Below are positions 1 through 12,936 of a stretch of 64,000 bases of DNA, one piece after another. The notes below the pieces were generated by a model. That model was given only the letters and a program-made list of their open reading frames with translations. It had not been told where the DNA came from and did no database searches. Made by a program: the position numbers and the translations under genes. Source of the stretch: Turbatrix aceti (Eukaryota; Nematoda; Chromadorea; Rhabditida; Panagrolaimidae). Position 1 is the first letter of the stretch. Every line of letters starts with the position of its first letter. The stretch lies in assembly GCA_963969345.1 (NCBI GenBank), contig OZ017770.1, forward strand, positions 5,279,246-5,343,245, read 5' to 3'.

Positions 1-161
1 ACGAAGGAAAGAGCCCCTTTTTTTCGCGGCAGGATGACAAAAAGCACAAAGAGGAAAACGGGCGTATATCGAACGACTTTTTTGCGGGAGCTACGCGCTA
101 AGCTCTCCCGTTTGTTTTTTCTGGTCCATAGATACGTGCTTCGAGGACAACCAAATTCAAC

Positions 162-2084
162 ATGGATGTACATGACAACAAGCTGCGCGTTCGACTCGCT
201 TACGGAGACCTGGTATGCTTTCTGTCGTGATTAGTGTGAATCACGATACATAACTTTGATTTTTTTAGCTCTGCAAAAACAGATGCGGCTTCTACGGAAC
301 GAAGCATTGGAATGGATTGTGTTCGAAGTGCTGGCGGTTGCATCACACACAACCTAAGAAAACAATTGATCATGACAAAAACCGGTTCGTGTTAACTTTG
401 AAAAAAATCCGTGTTGTTAAACTTTGTTCAAAGTTTTTATATTGATCGTTATCACTAAAGTCGTCGTGCTCAACTGATGAGATATTAATTTTAGGTCATT
501 GTTATCGCGAGCCGACAAACAGGATGATCAGCCTGGTGATTCTCGTATTTCCCGGTTCAAAGCAATGCTGAAGAAGTCGCCATCTATGTTCACTTCAAAA
601 TGTACATTGATAAATTAGCTTTTTTTTCTTCACAGATGCTTATCAGATTTTTTTCAGCGCCCTCAAGTGTTTCGCCTCCGACTGTCAGTCACAGCTCCTC
701 GATTACCTCGTTCACCAACACACCGGAGACCACGGTGCCACCGGCAGTCAGACTTGCTTCGTACGCAACTGAAAATTTTGGAAATTCTGTGGCCCATGAA
801 ATTGATCGTCAATGCCGCGATCTGATCGACAAGATTACGTTCAGCGGACGACTGCCGCTGGATGACATTTCGGAATTCGTCCAGAACTTTTATCAGGTCT
901 GGAAAGAAAAGCTCACAAATTTTCGACCTGGTCGAAGTGATCTGGTGAATGCGTTCATGGCATTGGTCGAGGAATACATCTGCACCGAGGCCTACGATAT
1001 GCTCTTTTCTGATCGCGCGGACGAAGAAGCTGCCGATCTTTCAATCCAGGATCGCATCCGATCTCTGCACTGGGTTACTTCCGGTTTTCTGGAAACGGCG
1101 TTCGATTTTGACCTCCTCGATGTTCACCGGCACATCGATGAGGCTGTAACCTACGTCATCGATATGAATCGGCACCGGACTGTTCACGAGAAATTGGATT
1201 CTCTTGTATCTTGCTCAAATGCCATCTTTAACGCCCTCAAGGAGAGTAACGAATCTCGAAAACCTGCAAGTGCAGACGAGTACCTTCCAGCGCTTATTTA
1301 CGTTATTCTCTGCGCTAATCCACCTCTTATTCTATCCAACATGAAATTTATAAGTCGTTTTGCGCTGCCAAATCGCATCATGCTTGGAGAATCAGGTACG
1401 TGACAACGTGAGCCTTTTGTTGTACTATTGTTCTATTTTTAGGTTATTATTTTACGAATCTATCATGTGCACTTCAATTTATTCAAGAAATGAATGCGGA
1501 AAGCCTCAAAATGAACAAAGAGGAGTTCGAAGCGTACACATCCGGTCGCCTTGGTGTGCCGCGTGCCAGCCGTGATTCAGAACACAATTTGGTTTGTTTG
1601 TTTTTCATTAGCACATTTTCATTTTCAATTTAGGTTAAAAATATTTTTCAAAATTTTTTTTCAGGGCATTAGGACGCTCGAAAACGTGTTGAAACGCTTT
1701 GATGCTCTGATTGAGAGCCAATCTCGCCTTGATGATCGAGTTACTCTTTTTTCCGGTCGTATGGAGGAGTATGTTTATTCTGTTTGCAGCCAATTACCCC
1801 AGCATACTTTATTACCTGTCCTCAAGGCTGTTTTTAGATTTATTTTTATCGCAATTTCTATTTTTAGAAACTGTGAATCGTATGCTCGTGAGGTGCAGGC
1901 TCTTCATGACGCACATCCCAGCGCAGAGGTGCTTGAGTACTGCAAACTGCTGCACGCTTCCGAAGACGACGTTTCACCTCTTCAGGCCATAATCCGCGCC
2001 GAAAAGGAAAAAGCGTCTTTGACCGTTGACAATGATTCAACTGGTCAGGAGGAAGCTACGCTCGCTACTGGCGAAGATGGGTAA
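162..2084 (+). CDS. rabx-5: Rabex-5 (RABGEF1) Rab5 guanine nucleotide exchange factor
   Basis: Guanine nucleotide exchange factor expected to activate Rab5 on early endosomes. Exons read as 162-212, 269-384, 495-601, 658-1395, 1443-1591, 1665-1768 and 1868-2084, giving 493 residues in one frame. Exon 2 encodes an A20-type zinc finger (LCKNRCGFYG, then GLCSKCW), the ubiquitin-binding finger at the start of Rabex-5. A linker leads to a helical bundle and the VPS9 catalytic domain, whose core is split by an intron (ADEYLPALIYVILCANPP, then GYYFTNLSCALQFI). The tail is acidic and probably coiled. The start at 162 directly precedes the finger, as in the family. A poly(A) signal AATAAA lies at 2153-2158. 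Domain order and length match the family, so identity is firm; the exact ends of exons 3 and 4 are inferred from phase. Confidence 0.9.
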
Positions 2085-2631
2085 ACTACAATGATGTTCA
2101 TAGATGCCTTTTGTTTTTCCATTCATTGTACGTTTGTTGTTCTGATTCAAAAAATAAATATTTGTTGCATGTGTTTGTTTTATTTTTAACAACTGAATTA
2201 TGGGTATAACGATGCAATTGGCCGACAGCTAAAATGTTGCGGAAATTTGATAGTTGCTGATATGTAGCTGTGTAGTTTTTGCCAAATTTTTTTAGGTGAA
2301 TGATGCTATTTATAATTTATTTTTAAAGTGCAATGCATCAGTTGTTCATTTTCAAAAGCAACTCCGGCGTGAAACTACGTATGCTCATTTGCCGAACATT
2401 CGTTTTTTAAACAAAAAAATTATGCTAAAAAATCTTGTGCGTTTTGTCAGTCATGCATTTACAGCAGTAATAAAGTAACAATAAGTTAATCATGTAGATT
2501 CACTTTTGGCCATACCAAATAAAATATGAGTATCGTGTCAAAAACGTAATAATGTAATTTTTTTGCTACGTTTTTCTAGTTGTCATGCTTTAAGGGTATT
2601 ATCAAAAAAATCTTTTTCCTGTTTTTTCCAG

Positions 2632-2670
2632 GGCTTCGGAATAGAATGAAATTCTTAATCTCTCATAAAT
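2632..2670 (+). other. possible alternative last exon of rabx-5
   Basis: A pyrimidine-rich acceptor ending TTTTTTCCAG at 2631 precedes a short open stretch. If the penultimate bases of the Rabex-5 terminal exon are spliced at a GTAAAC donor (2081), the frame continues about a dozen residues to a TAG at 2668-2670. A second AATAAA follows near 2698. This would give a different C-terminus. It is inferred from splice consensus and phase only. Confidence 0.25.
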
Positions 2671-5282
2671 AGCTAAATGGCGCTGTGGTGGCTACAAAAT
2701 AAATGTGAATCGAACAGAAGAATACCTTCATTATTGGGTCACTTATCTCGCTGTCTTCAATACTCCCTCCAGTGCTCCTTTCTAAGTAGTGCTAGGCAAG
2801 TTGTCCGATTACAGTCGTTTTTGAACTCGTGTGCAGCAAAGAAAAAAGCGAATTGATATCCCAATTTCTGTTTTCTTTTCGAAATCATTAACCTTTGTTT
2901 GTTTTAAAAAGCCTGTTGAGTTGCATTCAGTGCAAACATGTTTATCACCTTCGTAATAACTTTGGCGTAGTTTTTTGTTATGTATTCCTTTGACCAAAGC
3001 TCGTGCCACATTCCCTCTATTTTAAATACAAATGCCGCAACTAAAACTATTCGTGTTGCAAGCGAACTGCCGTAAAGATGTCTTTAAATTTGCCGCATCT
3101 CTATAGATTTGTACGAATATATGAATGTTAAATATGTTTAGTTATGCTGAACACAATTTTGTTCTTTCTATTATAACTCGCTTTCACACTCAGGACGGAC
3201 TTGGCTTTCCAACAAAGTACCCCGTGTGAGTAAGTAAGTAATCATGAAAACAGTAGAGCATTGGAAATTTTTTCAGACAATGTGCCTAAATGGAGTATAA
3301 ATATGTCACGACAAAAAAAAGAGAGAGATAACACTTTTAAGGTTGCCACCCCTTTGATATTTTCTGTTCCGCGCGCAATTAAACGGTATCACGTCAGCGT
3401 TCCAGCTTTCGCATTTTTTTGTGTTGTCTGCGTTAGGAGGTTTCAAATTAGTTGTTCAAAGATTTTAACAAAGATTACTAACAGATAGCGTTTTATCATT
3501 GAATGTTATGCTAAGAAAAAAACGTCAGCTTTTCACAGCTGATGTTTGTCAGTGGTGCCAAGACATTTCCTCGTCAAGTCATCTCTTTATGTTACAAAGC
3601 TGCCAGCGCTTGATCAGTTTGGTCAAAGAAGAGGTAGCTAGCTGTCTAATTTTTTTCATTATTAATGTTTGCTTTGGACCGCAGTGTTTGAATTTGCATA
3701 TCAGGGGGCTTTGTAGATTTTTAGATGACCACCCACTAAGTTTTGCTTAATGGCTGTTTCCAATTGGCTTTTGCCCGTCGTTCCAACAGAGTCTACGTCA
3801 AAAAGAATCATGAAAAAGTTGAATGTGGTTTAAAATAGAACTTTTTTGTTGTTTGACATTTAAAATCGGCCTACTCACAGAATTAATTATTAATTATCGA
3901 TTTTGTTTTAACAATCCACGCATTCCCATGGTCCAAAAATGGCATTCGTGATCAGGCCATCTTTTGAGCGAAATTATTGATTAAGCTCATAATTAAAATT
4001 CAATTAAACTTTGATAACGCTTATGACGGTCATGATGCTGACCTTCATGAAAAACTTATTCACATCATTTTTTTATTCTGTGGGAATAAATTTCATTTCA
4101 AATGAATGGTTAATTGTCGTCATTCTGAATGCCACATTTCCCCCTTTTTTTAATGCTTTCTGGCAGTCTTTTCACCGCAAGAGGAGGCTTCGGACAAATC
4201 AAGGTGACTAAATGCCGTTGTGGAAGTTTCCTCCTGCAAGTTGGTATAAACGAAGGGGACAACAAAATTGTTCGAACACTTAATATAGTTTTTTATAACT
4301 TTAGTTTCTTAAAGGAAATTAATTGTGTGGGTTGCCTCCGTTGAGACTCCGGAACATAAAAAAATGATTTTAGCCAATTCCCATTACTCTTAAGTAATGC
4401 AAAAAAAGGCGTTTGCCGAGTGTTCATACTCCAACTGTAGTGAGTATGTGCCATCTTACAGGTAATTTTTGAGGGTGTCGTTTTCTATTTTTATGCGCAA
4501 TTTAAAGACTCAACTTACCTTTACAAAATCTGGTCTCTCCTCTGAAGCCAAACCAATGTTCTACGGATTAAGTATAATAATGAAATTTTTTTTTATTTTG
4601 CTTTGTTTAGCATCACAAAATGAGTTTTATGTACGTAAACAGTATTACATTTATAGTTCAAACAGCATACACACTTGTGGCATTATGAATGATGTGATTT
4701 GTTATTTGAAACAACGGGGAATATTTAACCTCTGTAGCAACAGGCGGAAAACCCATCATAAATAAACAATTTTACAATTTTTGAACATTTGATAAAAAAT
4801 GACTGCTAATTGTCTAATGTCAATGCTTTTGTTTCACTGACAAGTGGGAGTTACGGGGCTTTAAGCTATTCGTTTGTTGCCATTTTTGTCATTGTACATA
4901 ACAATTGTTAACATTCCGTGCGTGTGTGGCAAAAAAGAAGTTGTCAATTTGGCTTCATGATGCTCACGAAGTTAGTTAGTTACCACTTGCAGACTAGTTT
5001 GTCGTATGTGTTTGACATTATTTTTATCACGCGAAACCCAGGATTTATTTTTTTCCCTTTGACACAATATATTTTACATTGTTTAAAATTCCTGCAAAAG
5101 AATTTTGTTAAAAAAATTATGTATTCTATTTTTATGCATGCATTGGACTTTTATGTATGGTTAAAAGTTTATTTATTTATTTTCAGATAAATTATCCGGG
5201 GCAAGTTCAAGAAGAGGAACACAGCGGTCGAAGTTTGTTTAAACGCTGTTAATATCTAACTGGTAAACAAAGCTCTGGATAG
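2671..5282. other. AT-rich intergenic stretch, no convincing gene
   Basis: Only short, low-complexity open frames are present. Two small acceptor/donor-bounded islands occur: 3194-3225 (TTTCACACTCAG then GTGAGT) and 5187-5272 (TTATTTTCAG then GTAAAC). They could be 5' non-coding exons of the downstream receptor, but nothing proves it. Confidence 0.4.
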
Positions 5283-5331
5283 CACAACACAATCATATTT
5301 ATCCCAGACATCATATCAGGCTATTTTCACA

Positions 5332-8300
5332 ATGGTGAGTTTTTTAAATTCATTTTGTCCCCTTCTTTTATTTGAAGTTACAGTAGCATAACTAGGGACC
5401 CCTTTTTTTGAACAATTTTTATTCTATCATAAATTTACTCTAACAATCCAAAGTTGCCAAAAGCCCGTGACTTTTCCAAATGGACACTTTGTGCATAAAA
5501 ATGATAGCGGACAGGCGTAGGAAGTGCTGTCGTTTGCTCAATATAGTGACAAATAGTACGCATCTGAAAATGTGTCCAAAAAGACAATTTTAGCTTGTTT
5601 CGTAGTTAATCTAAAATTTTAATTCTTGGACGGGCGGAAAAAGGTTTACTTATTTTCTCAGTTTTTCCGAAAACCATGGGTTTGTATTTTTTTTATACGG
5701 GGATTAAAATACTCCGTTCTGATGCGTAAATGGTATTTACGGCCTGTTCGATGCGCTTCATGTCCTGACTTTAGTAGGTTGGGACAACTGAATAGAATAA
5801 TATTTTTATATTCCATTGGCGCCCTTAAATAACAAAAAAAATAGCGGTAAACTCCATAAGTTTAAATATGTTGTTGTATGCTCTGTCTTGCGTGCAGTGC
5901 CGTGCTATGAGTCGGAAGGCAAAATGCCGGCAACTTCATATGCTGTTTTGAAAATATTGCATGACACATTTTTCTAAATACCCTCATAGTTTGACAGGCA
6001 TAACAGTTTTATGGAATCAATTTTTTTACAATGTATAGGATTTGTATCAAGTCCAGAAGCCTCAAACCTCTGTTAATACTGGTGATCTTTAACGCGTATG
6101 CAATTGTTATCCATCCCCCACCCCTTTGTTTTTTTTTCTCTGTTTTTAAACTTGCACAAACGTGCGTGTTTTTTTGTGGCGCATTCAAATCAAATACAAG
6201 TATCGTATTCAAGACTTTTCGGTCGTATACGAACATTTGTTTGAATAACAAATTTTCATGTTCGGTTGTTGAAAATTTTGTCGCTAAGCGATAAAAACGA
6301 ATTTTCAAGTGGTTTTACTCGACTTGGGGACAGATTCCAGATAGTTGAAGAATTTTTTTACGATGCTCGCATGTCATCATGCCGACAATCACATCAATTG
6401 TCGGCAGCAACATGAATTTTTCTTCTTGGATATTAAATTAAATATCTTTTGAGATTCTCTTTTTTTTGGTCGACTGAAGCTTAGTTACGATAATGTCGCT
6501 TTTTCAATTGAACAAAAATTAGTGTAATCGTATTGTATTGGAATATTTTTGATATGTCAACTGCACTTTCTCTTGAACCGAACTTGGTGCATGTTATTTA
6601 GAAAGTCCATGCCCTCGATTGACTGATCCCAGCGAGCTGTCATATCTGTCAGACAATTATATGTACCCCAATGAATTGATAAGTCAGCTGCGAAAAAAAT
6701 CACAATTTTTGTCAATCTCTTTTCATCGCCGACACTTACTTTTTTTTCTGTTCATATCAAAATTTTTGACATCGGCAGCGCTGGGCTTTCGGTGAGTGAG
6801 CGGATCATTTGTTTATTGCCATCACCGACGCTTGGCATGCCTGTCACTTAATGTTCACAGCTTTTTCTGTTGTTTTTCGGAATATGTCTGCTTAATGAAT
6901 AACACCGGTGCACTTCGATACGTTATCTCGGGCTAATGAGCGTTGATACGAGTTTTAAAGGTCGTTTTGTCTCTTTCTAAATCCATTTATGCAACATAAA
7001 TAAAAAAACGAAAACGTTCTTTTACTGGTTACTATTAAGAGAAACGCAATAAAATATTACTTTTTACTTATCGTTTTACTGGTTCATATTTCGGTAGCAA
7101 TAGCAGTAACAAATTGCTTTTACACCGAACTGTTATGGTATTTTCAGCTTTGCACTCACTCCCCCATCTTGACTAATCGTTATTTTTAATATCAACGCCA
7201 TTCGGCGGTCTGCTGTACTGATTCTTATGGTATTGCTAATCTTTTGGTCGGCTAATTGTTACTATTGCCCGTGTCTTTTCGTCCCGTGCACCTAGACTTC
7301 AATGTATCTAGGAGACCGGTAGCCTTAGATAATCTGTGACAAAATTTTTTTTTAATACGCTTATTATGTTTTTTTGACCTTACAAAGGTTGTTGTTTTGG
7401 AGTTTTTTCAAAAGTTTCAGGCAGTCATAAAATTCATAGTGTGGTATAGTTCTAGCCTGGGATGCGCTGAAAGCCCTGTTATTGTCCAAATGAAAGGCAC
7501 GAATTTGCGAGATTTTGGAAACGCTTAAAAAACTCAATTATTTGACGGCTTACAGCTGTGACTATGCCTTCCTGAACGATTTTTTCTTACCCTTGTTTAT
7601 TTTACAAACATTTATTTTTAAACAAATTTTAATTATTATTAAAGGAAAAAATATTTAGCATGCTTCACTAATTGTCGAATTACTCGTATTGATTTTGTCT
7701 TGTTTTTTTTTCATCTGATCATCTTTTGCTGGCATGTTAGACATGTACGCCAATGCCGTTCTTTCAGGTCTTTTTTTAATTTTCTCGAATGCTATTTTAA
7801 CAGTTCCTGAAAGTTCTGTGCAAGGAGTTCTGTTTCACAGACAACGAATGCCGTTTTCAACAACAACATCACATCATTCCGATTTTTTCACTATTTTAAA
7901 ATATTATTTTAAGGCGTACAAGTTCGAATAAGGCTTAATTATGAATTCTAAATTTTTTCCTGACTTCTGTTTAATTTCAAAATGCGCGTGGTTGCGTGGA
8001 AGTTTATTGTCTTCATCCTCACGCATAGCTGCTGTTGGTTTTTTCATTTACGATGCCTATTTTTGTAATACACAAAACAATTTATTTTGCGACCTTTTTT
8101 ACACTCGGAATAACGCGCTACTAATTGATATCGTTTATCACTTTAATTCACTTAGGATCAAATTTTAGCAGACCTAGGTTATGCCAACTTGATAGGATTT
8201 CATTATTATGCATTTTTACAGTGAACGAACTAAACTTGCAGAAACTTGTGATTTTTCATTAGTACTGTGCTATCGGGATGAAATGTGGTTGCATTATGAC

Positions 8301-11300
8301 ACCACTGCTTTATACATAAAAAACACAAAAACCGAGTTTTCTTGTGCCGAATTTGTAAGTGCTGTCTGTCCTTGTTTTATGTTTTTCACTTGTAGTTTTC
8401 CCTAGTGTCACGAACCCAAGGATGGTATCTGTCCATGTGTTCTTTACCACTGTCGACGTGCGTGTCAAAAGTGCGAATTAAAAGATTATCAAGCGTCGTT
8501 GTGAGTAAGAATAACCAGGATGACGACACGCTTGTTATCTTATCCCCTTATGTTTTTATTGTTACATTAATGTAACAACGTACCACATTATCACCAGAAA
8601 CAAAGTCGCTCCTTTTTTTTACTTCATCTTGTTGTTATTTCTGTGTTTTAGTGTATTGCGGTAATGATGGAAGAGAAAGGACTTAAACGCTGACAGTCTT
8701 TTGCCTATTTTTGAATGGAGGCATTTTAGGCTTTTTTGTTGCTACAACTCTCTAACTTCCTTTCGACATGTTTAGAGCGATGCCTCAACGTGTCAACTGG
8801 TTTCTAAAAAAAAATAAATTCTTTTTATCTTTTTGGTCTGTTTTAATCGGACAATTACGTTTTATTTCTGCTTTTGTAGTTTTGCCGGAAAAAATTTACA
8901 CGATGTGTACGTACGTTTGCGTTTGTTTAAAATGTTGTGCTGTTGTTTTGCCTAACTCAAATGTATAATTCTCTAGAGAATAAGAATTTTATCGAAAAGC
9001 TGCGCAGATTGTTTTCTCATGAGCCAAAAAGGTTTTTGCTTGTGTCATAAATAAAAAATAGATAAAATAACGTTAAGCTATATATAAACAATTAATAATT
9101 TCGACGCATGCAATCATGATGCTGCAGCATGCAGACAATTTTTTTTATCTATCACAATCACGAGTTCGGTGACCATATCCAGTTTGACAATTAGCAAGTC
9201 TTGTTTTGTACTTGGCCTTTTCTGCTCAGTCGATTGTTTGCTTGCAACAACTGCAACTGCAGAAAAGATTGGCACTTTGGTAGTTAGGGGGCCATAAAAT
9301 GATGATTAATCCATGCGTTTTGGTATCCTTAGTTTCAAGAAATCGCAGACTGCCAAGACTTGACCGAGCGGAACAGAAAATCTATATTAATTAATATTCT
9401 TTAAGACTTTTAAATTTTTTTTCATGGGAAAAACAAATATTTTGCCGTTGGCAATTTTGATCGGAGTCAGCAAAAGCATTCATCATTTCAAAAAAAAGTG
9501 TAACAATTTCGTCACTACTGGCTTTTCCGAATCTTGCCAATCGTGCTAATGATATCTATGACGCTGTTGTCCTTGTTAGCCGACTCTTGCGCAGTCTTAA
9601 TTCTTGTCACATTCCCAACAATTGCCAAGTTTGTATGACACGTTCCCGTTAAATTTATTTTCACTTTAAATGACAGCGTACTTGCTATGTATGAGCACGC
9701 GCATTAATGTAAATGCTCATCTTTTTTTATCATACAATATTCCAAAAAAAAGTTTGAATCTTGTCAAATCTTGTGCGTTTCTTCTTCTTTTCAAGTTTTA
9801 GATGCTCAGTTTGCCATATATTTTGAAAAACACAAATGCTTGTTTGTTAATAAAATTTGTTACCCGTGTTAAAGCACATTACTTGAAGAGATGTTGATGA
9901 GAATCGGCGTGCGAATGAACTGCTTCTACAATCCGACTATGAGGGGTTTCATTTCCAATTTTATTCTTGCGCGCACTTAAAACGTGCTTCAGTGCTCAGC
10001 ACAGGGGGAAATTTAGCAACAATAAACGTTGACTCCTTCGGCCCTAGTACACAAGTATGACGCTTTGTTGCAACTGCAGATGTATTTTTTTAGCTGCGTT
10101 TTGTACCACCCTCATTTTTCTACTGATGAGCGAAGTGCTAATTAACTGTTATTATTTTTTTTTGCAGGCACATGTCAACGTTTGGTCAGTTTTCTGTCGA
10201 CGAGCATTCGGTAAAAAATGTTACTTCCAACGGGTTATTGTCGCTTAAGGAACTACGCTTTAATCTTGCCGAAACGATGGAACAGTGTCTGGCAGCTTTG
10301 CGCGCTTCAAATCTGCCATTATCTGGCACATCAGGCAAGTTTTCATACTTTTGGGGTTAGAAAGAACGTCTCATTTATTTGGCTTTACAGAAGATGGTTT
10401 GTCATGGTGCAATGCGACATGGGACACCGTACTTTGCTGGCCGGCAACTCCTGCTAACTCAAGCATTACACTTCAGTGTCCACCACTCAAGGGACTTGAC
10501 GTTACAAGTTAGAACTTTTAATTTAGTACTATGCATTTTTTTTATCTCCTTTAATTTTTCAGAAAACATTACCAAATTCTGTCACAAATCGGGCAGATGG
10601 ATGGGAAAAAGCGACAATGATTTTTCGCGATCTCATGGATGGACTAACTTTACTATGTGCTTCACCCAAGAAGTGGTGGATATTATGAAAAATCTGAACA
10701 ACGGTTCCTTAATTGTAATTATTTTGTCATGCATTGCTAGTCTAGCCAACTTCACATTTTTTTTTCAGATCGCACAAGATGTCGCTAAAAATGTGAGAAA
10801 ACTGGAATTTACCGGATTGGGATTATCATTGGTTAGTCTCATCTTCTGCATACTTATTTTTTCTTGCTTTAGGCACGTTTGTTTGACATTTTTTTGTTCA
10901 ATGTTCTTTTATCATGCTTTTCATATTTAGAAGGTTACGGGTATTTCGAAACTTGTTGCACCTTCATCTCATGGTCGCCATTCTGATGGTTGTCATAATT
11001 CGCCTTATTCTCTATATCGATCTCATATTTACCGACAAGCTGGGTCATGTGCACGCCAATCCTGAGGGTAAAACCATAAATACAATGGTATGTTTTTTGT
11101 ATGATCTGTTTGCGTGTCAGTTACCTTTCTTTTGGAATTTGTAGGTTTACGTTTGCGAGTGCATGTTTTTTCTTCTTGAGTACTTCAAATCGGTGGCATT
11201 TTGGTGGATGTTTTTGGAAGGATTTTGTTTACACAATCAACTTGTTCTGACTGTGTTTAATACAGATCCAAAATTAACACCATACCTGGTTTTGGGATAC

Positions 11301-12419
11301 GGTAAGTTTTTCAATCCAAATTTAAGTTCTGTTTTTTTATTTTTGTATTTAGGTATACCGCTGATACATACATGTATATGGCTAGCCGTTATATTGGTCA
11401 AAAAACAAGGAAATGTAGAACGCTGTCTGGGTTCTTATTATCTTGAACCAGAATTCTGGATATTAGATGGCCCAAGAATGTTGCAGCTTGTGGTGAGTTG
11501 CGAGACCGTAAAAACCTATTTTGATCACTGATTGCATTTTCAGGTCAACACATTTTTTATCTGCAATGTGATACGGGTATTGTGGACAAAAGTTCGTGAT
11601 TCCCACAACACATCTGAGTTGGATCGTATGAAGTACGTTTTTATCGGTGCAGCTATTTTTTATTCAAAAATGTAATTTTTTTCAGAAAAAGCGTAAAGGC
11701 AGCTTTTATGCTTATTCCTCTGCTCGGGATTCCAAATATCATGCAAACTATACCGTTTTCTCCAACTCAGGAGAACATTGTTGTAAGTGCAATCTCTCAA
11801 TCACCTATTTTATCGCACATTCCAATGTCAATTTTGTTTCAGTATTTCGGAATCTGGACTTATTGCGCTTCATTTACGTACATGTATCAAGGCTTCTTCA
11901 TTGCTATTATTTATTGTTTCACTAACAGAGAGGTGCAAGCAGTGGTCAAAAGTTGTTATAGCCAATATCGTCTGAGGCATACAAGTTCAAGCGAGCTGAG
12001 ACGAGGATCAAGATCGTGCGCATCATACTATCAGGTCAGAAATGGCAATGTGACGACAACTCTCGATGGAAATGGCAATTCCAAAGATGTTGAGAACAGT
12101 GTAACTATGCGAACTTTGATACCGGCTACTGTATGTTTTTTTTTCTCTGCGTAAACATGTTTTTATATTTTATTTTTAGTTATCAAACTTTGATTGTTCC
12201 GCAAATCGGAACAACTCAACTGCCAGTGAAACGCATCTGAGTTTTGCCTCGGTCAACGAACATACACCACTTCGATCATGTCTTCGAGAAGATGAATACG
12301 ACAAAGTCGATATTAATGGGAGTGCCAGCAAGTAAGAACTATACCCGCATTTTGTATTCTTGTTTAACCTCAGTTCATTCGCTTGCAGAAAAATTTCCTT
12401 TCTCAATGACATCACTTAG
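5332..12419 (+). CDS. Secretin-family (class B1) neuropeptide GPCR with long 5' introns
   Basis: Plasma-membrane peptide-hormone receptor. Core exons: 10168-10334, 10391-10507, 10563-10714, 10769-10872, 10931-11087, 11145-11301, 11353-11492, 11544-11632, 11686-11782, 11843-12130, 12180-12331, 12389-12419. The extracellular hormone-binding domain shows CNATWDTVLCWP, QCPPLKG and WTNFTMCF, closest to calcitonin/PDF-type receptors. Seven membrane segments follow, with FRRLRVFRNLLHLHL after TM1, LLGIPNIM in TM5-6 and YMYQGFFIAIIYCF in TM7. Three upstream exons join in phase: ATG at 5332-5334 before GTGAGT, a cysteine-rich exon 8406-8500, and 9889-9945; all together give 601 residues. No clear signal peptide is seen, so a further exon may lie in 5335-8405, or translation may start at 10172. 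Introns at 10335 and 10873 begin with GC. AATAAA lies at 12551. The family is certain; the 5' part is inference and the subfamily (PDFR or SEB type) is unresolved. Confidence 0.82.
5335..8405 (+). other. long presumed intron of the class B receptor
   Basis: Starts with GTGAGT directly after an ATG and ends with TTTTCCCTAG before the cysteine-rich exon at 8406. The sequence is T-rich, with only short chance open frames on both strands. A missing signal-peptide exon could lie here, but I could not find one. Confidence 0.4.
8501..9888 (+). other. presumed intron of the class B receptor
   Basis: Opens with GTGAGTAAGA. Its acceptor at 9888 (ACTTGAAG) is weak, but the phase fits exactly on both sides. 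AT-rich, nothing else recognised. A further intron of 222 nt, 9946-10167, follows the small exon at 9889-9945. Confidence 0.4.
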
Positions 12420-12936
12420 TTCGCGTTTTACTTTTAATTACTCGCTGACTTACATGTTTGGTGCTATTCATATTTTGCTCAACACGCGTCTCCTCAAAAA
12501 TGACAATCATATGCCCATTTCGTTGCAATGTTCATACCTGTTTTGATTGAAATAAATTTTTACTCAGACAACACCCTTCTTACCAAGGATTAAATTTTTT
12601 TTAAGTACGATGAGGTCTGAAGGACTTTTCAGTCTGTGAAATAATCCGGGAACGGCGGTGTTAAAGACTAAAGGACAACCAGAACATCGTGTTTACACGG
12701 CGAGGCAATGTGATCTCTTAGATTCGTAAAAGTACCCACAATCATGCTAATTTTTAATTTATTTACATATCATTCATTCATGAATTATACTTCCGCTCGG
12801 GCACGTAATTTTTATCATGAATGTACTTCATAGGAATTGTTTTCATCACGAATCAAAGGTGTGGCTCCTGTTCAAAGTAGTTTCATTTTTCTGAATGCGT
12901 TTTTGTTTTTGCAGACGTTTCGTGAAATCTGTGCTG

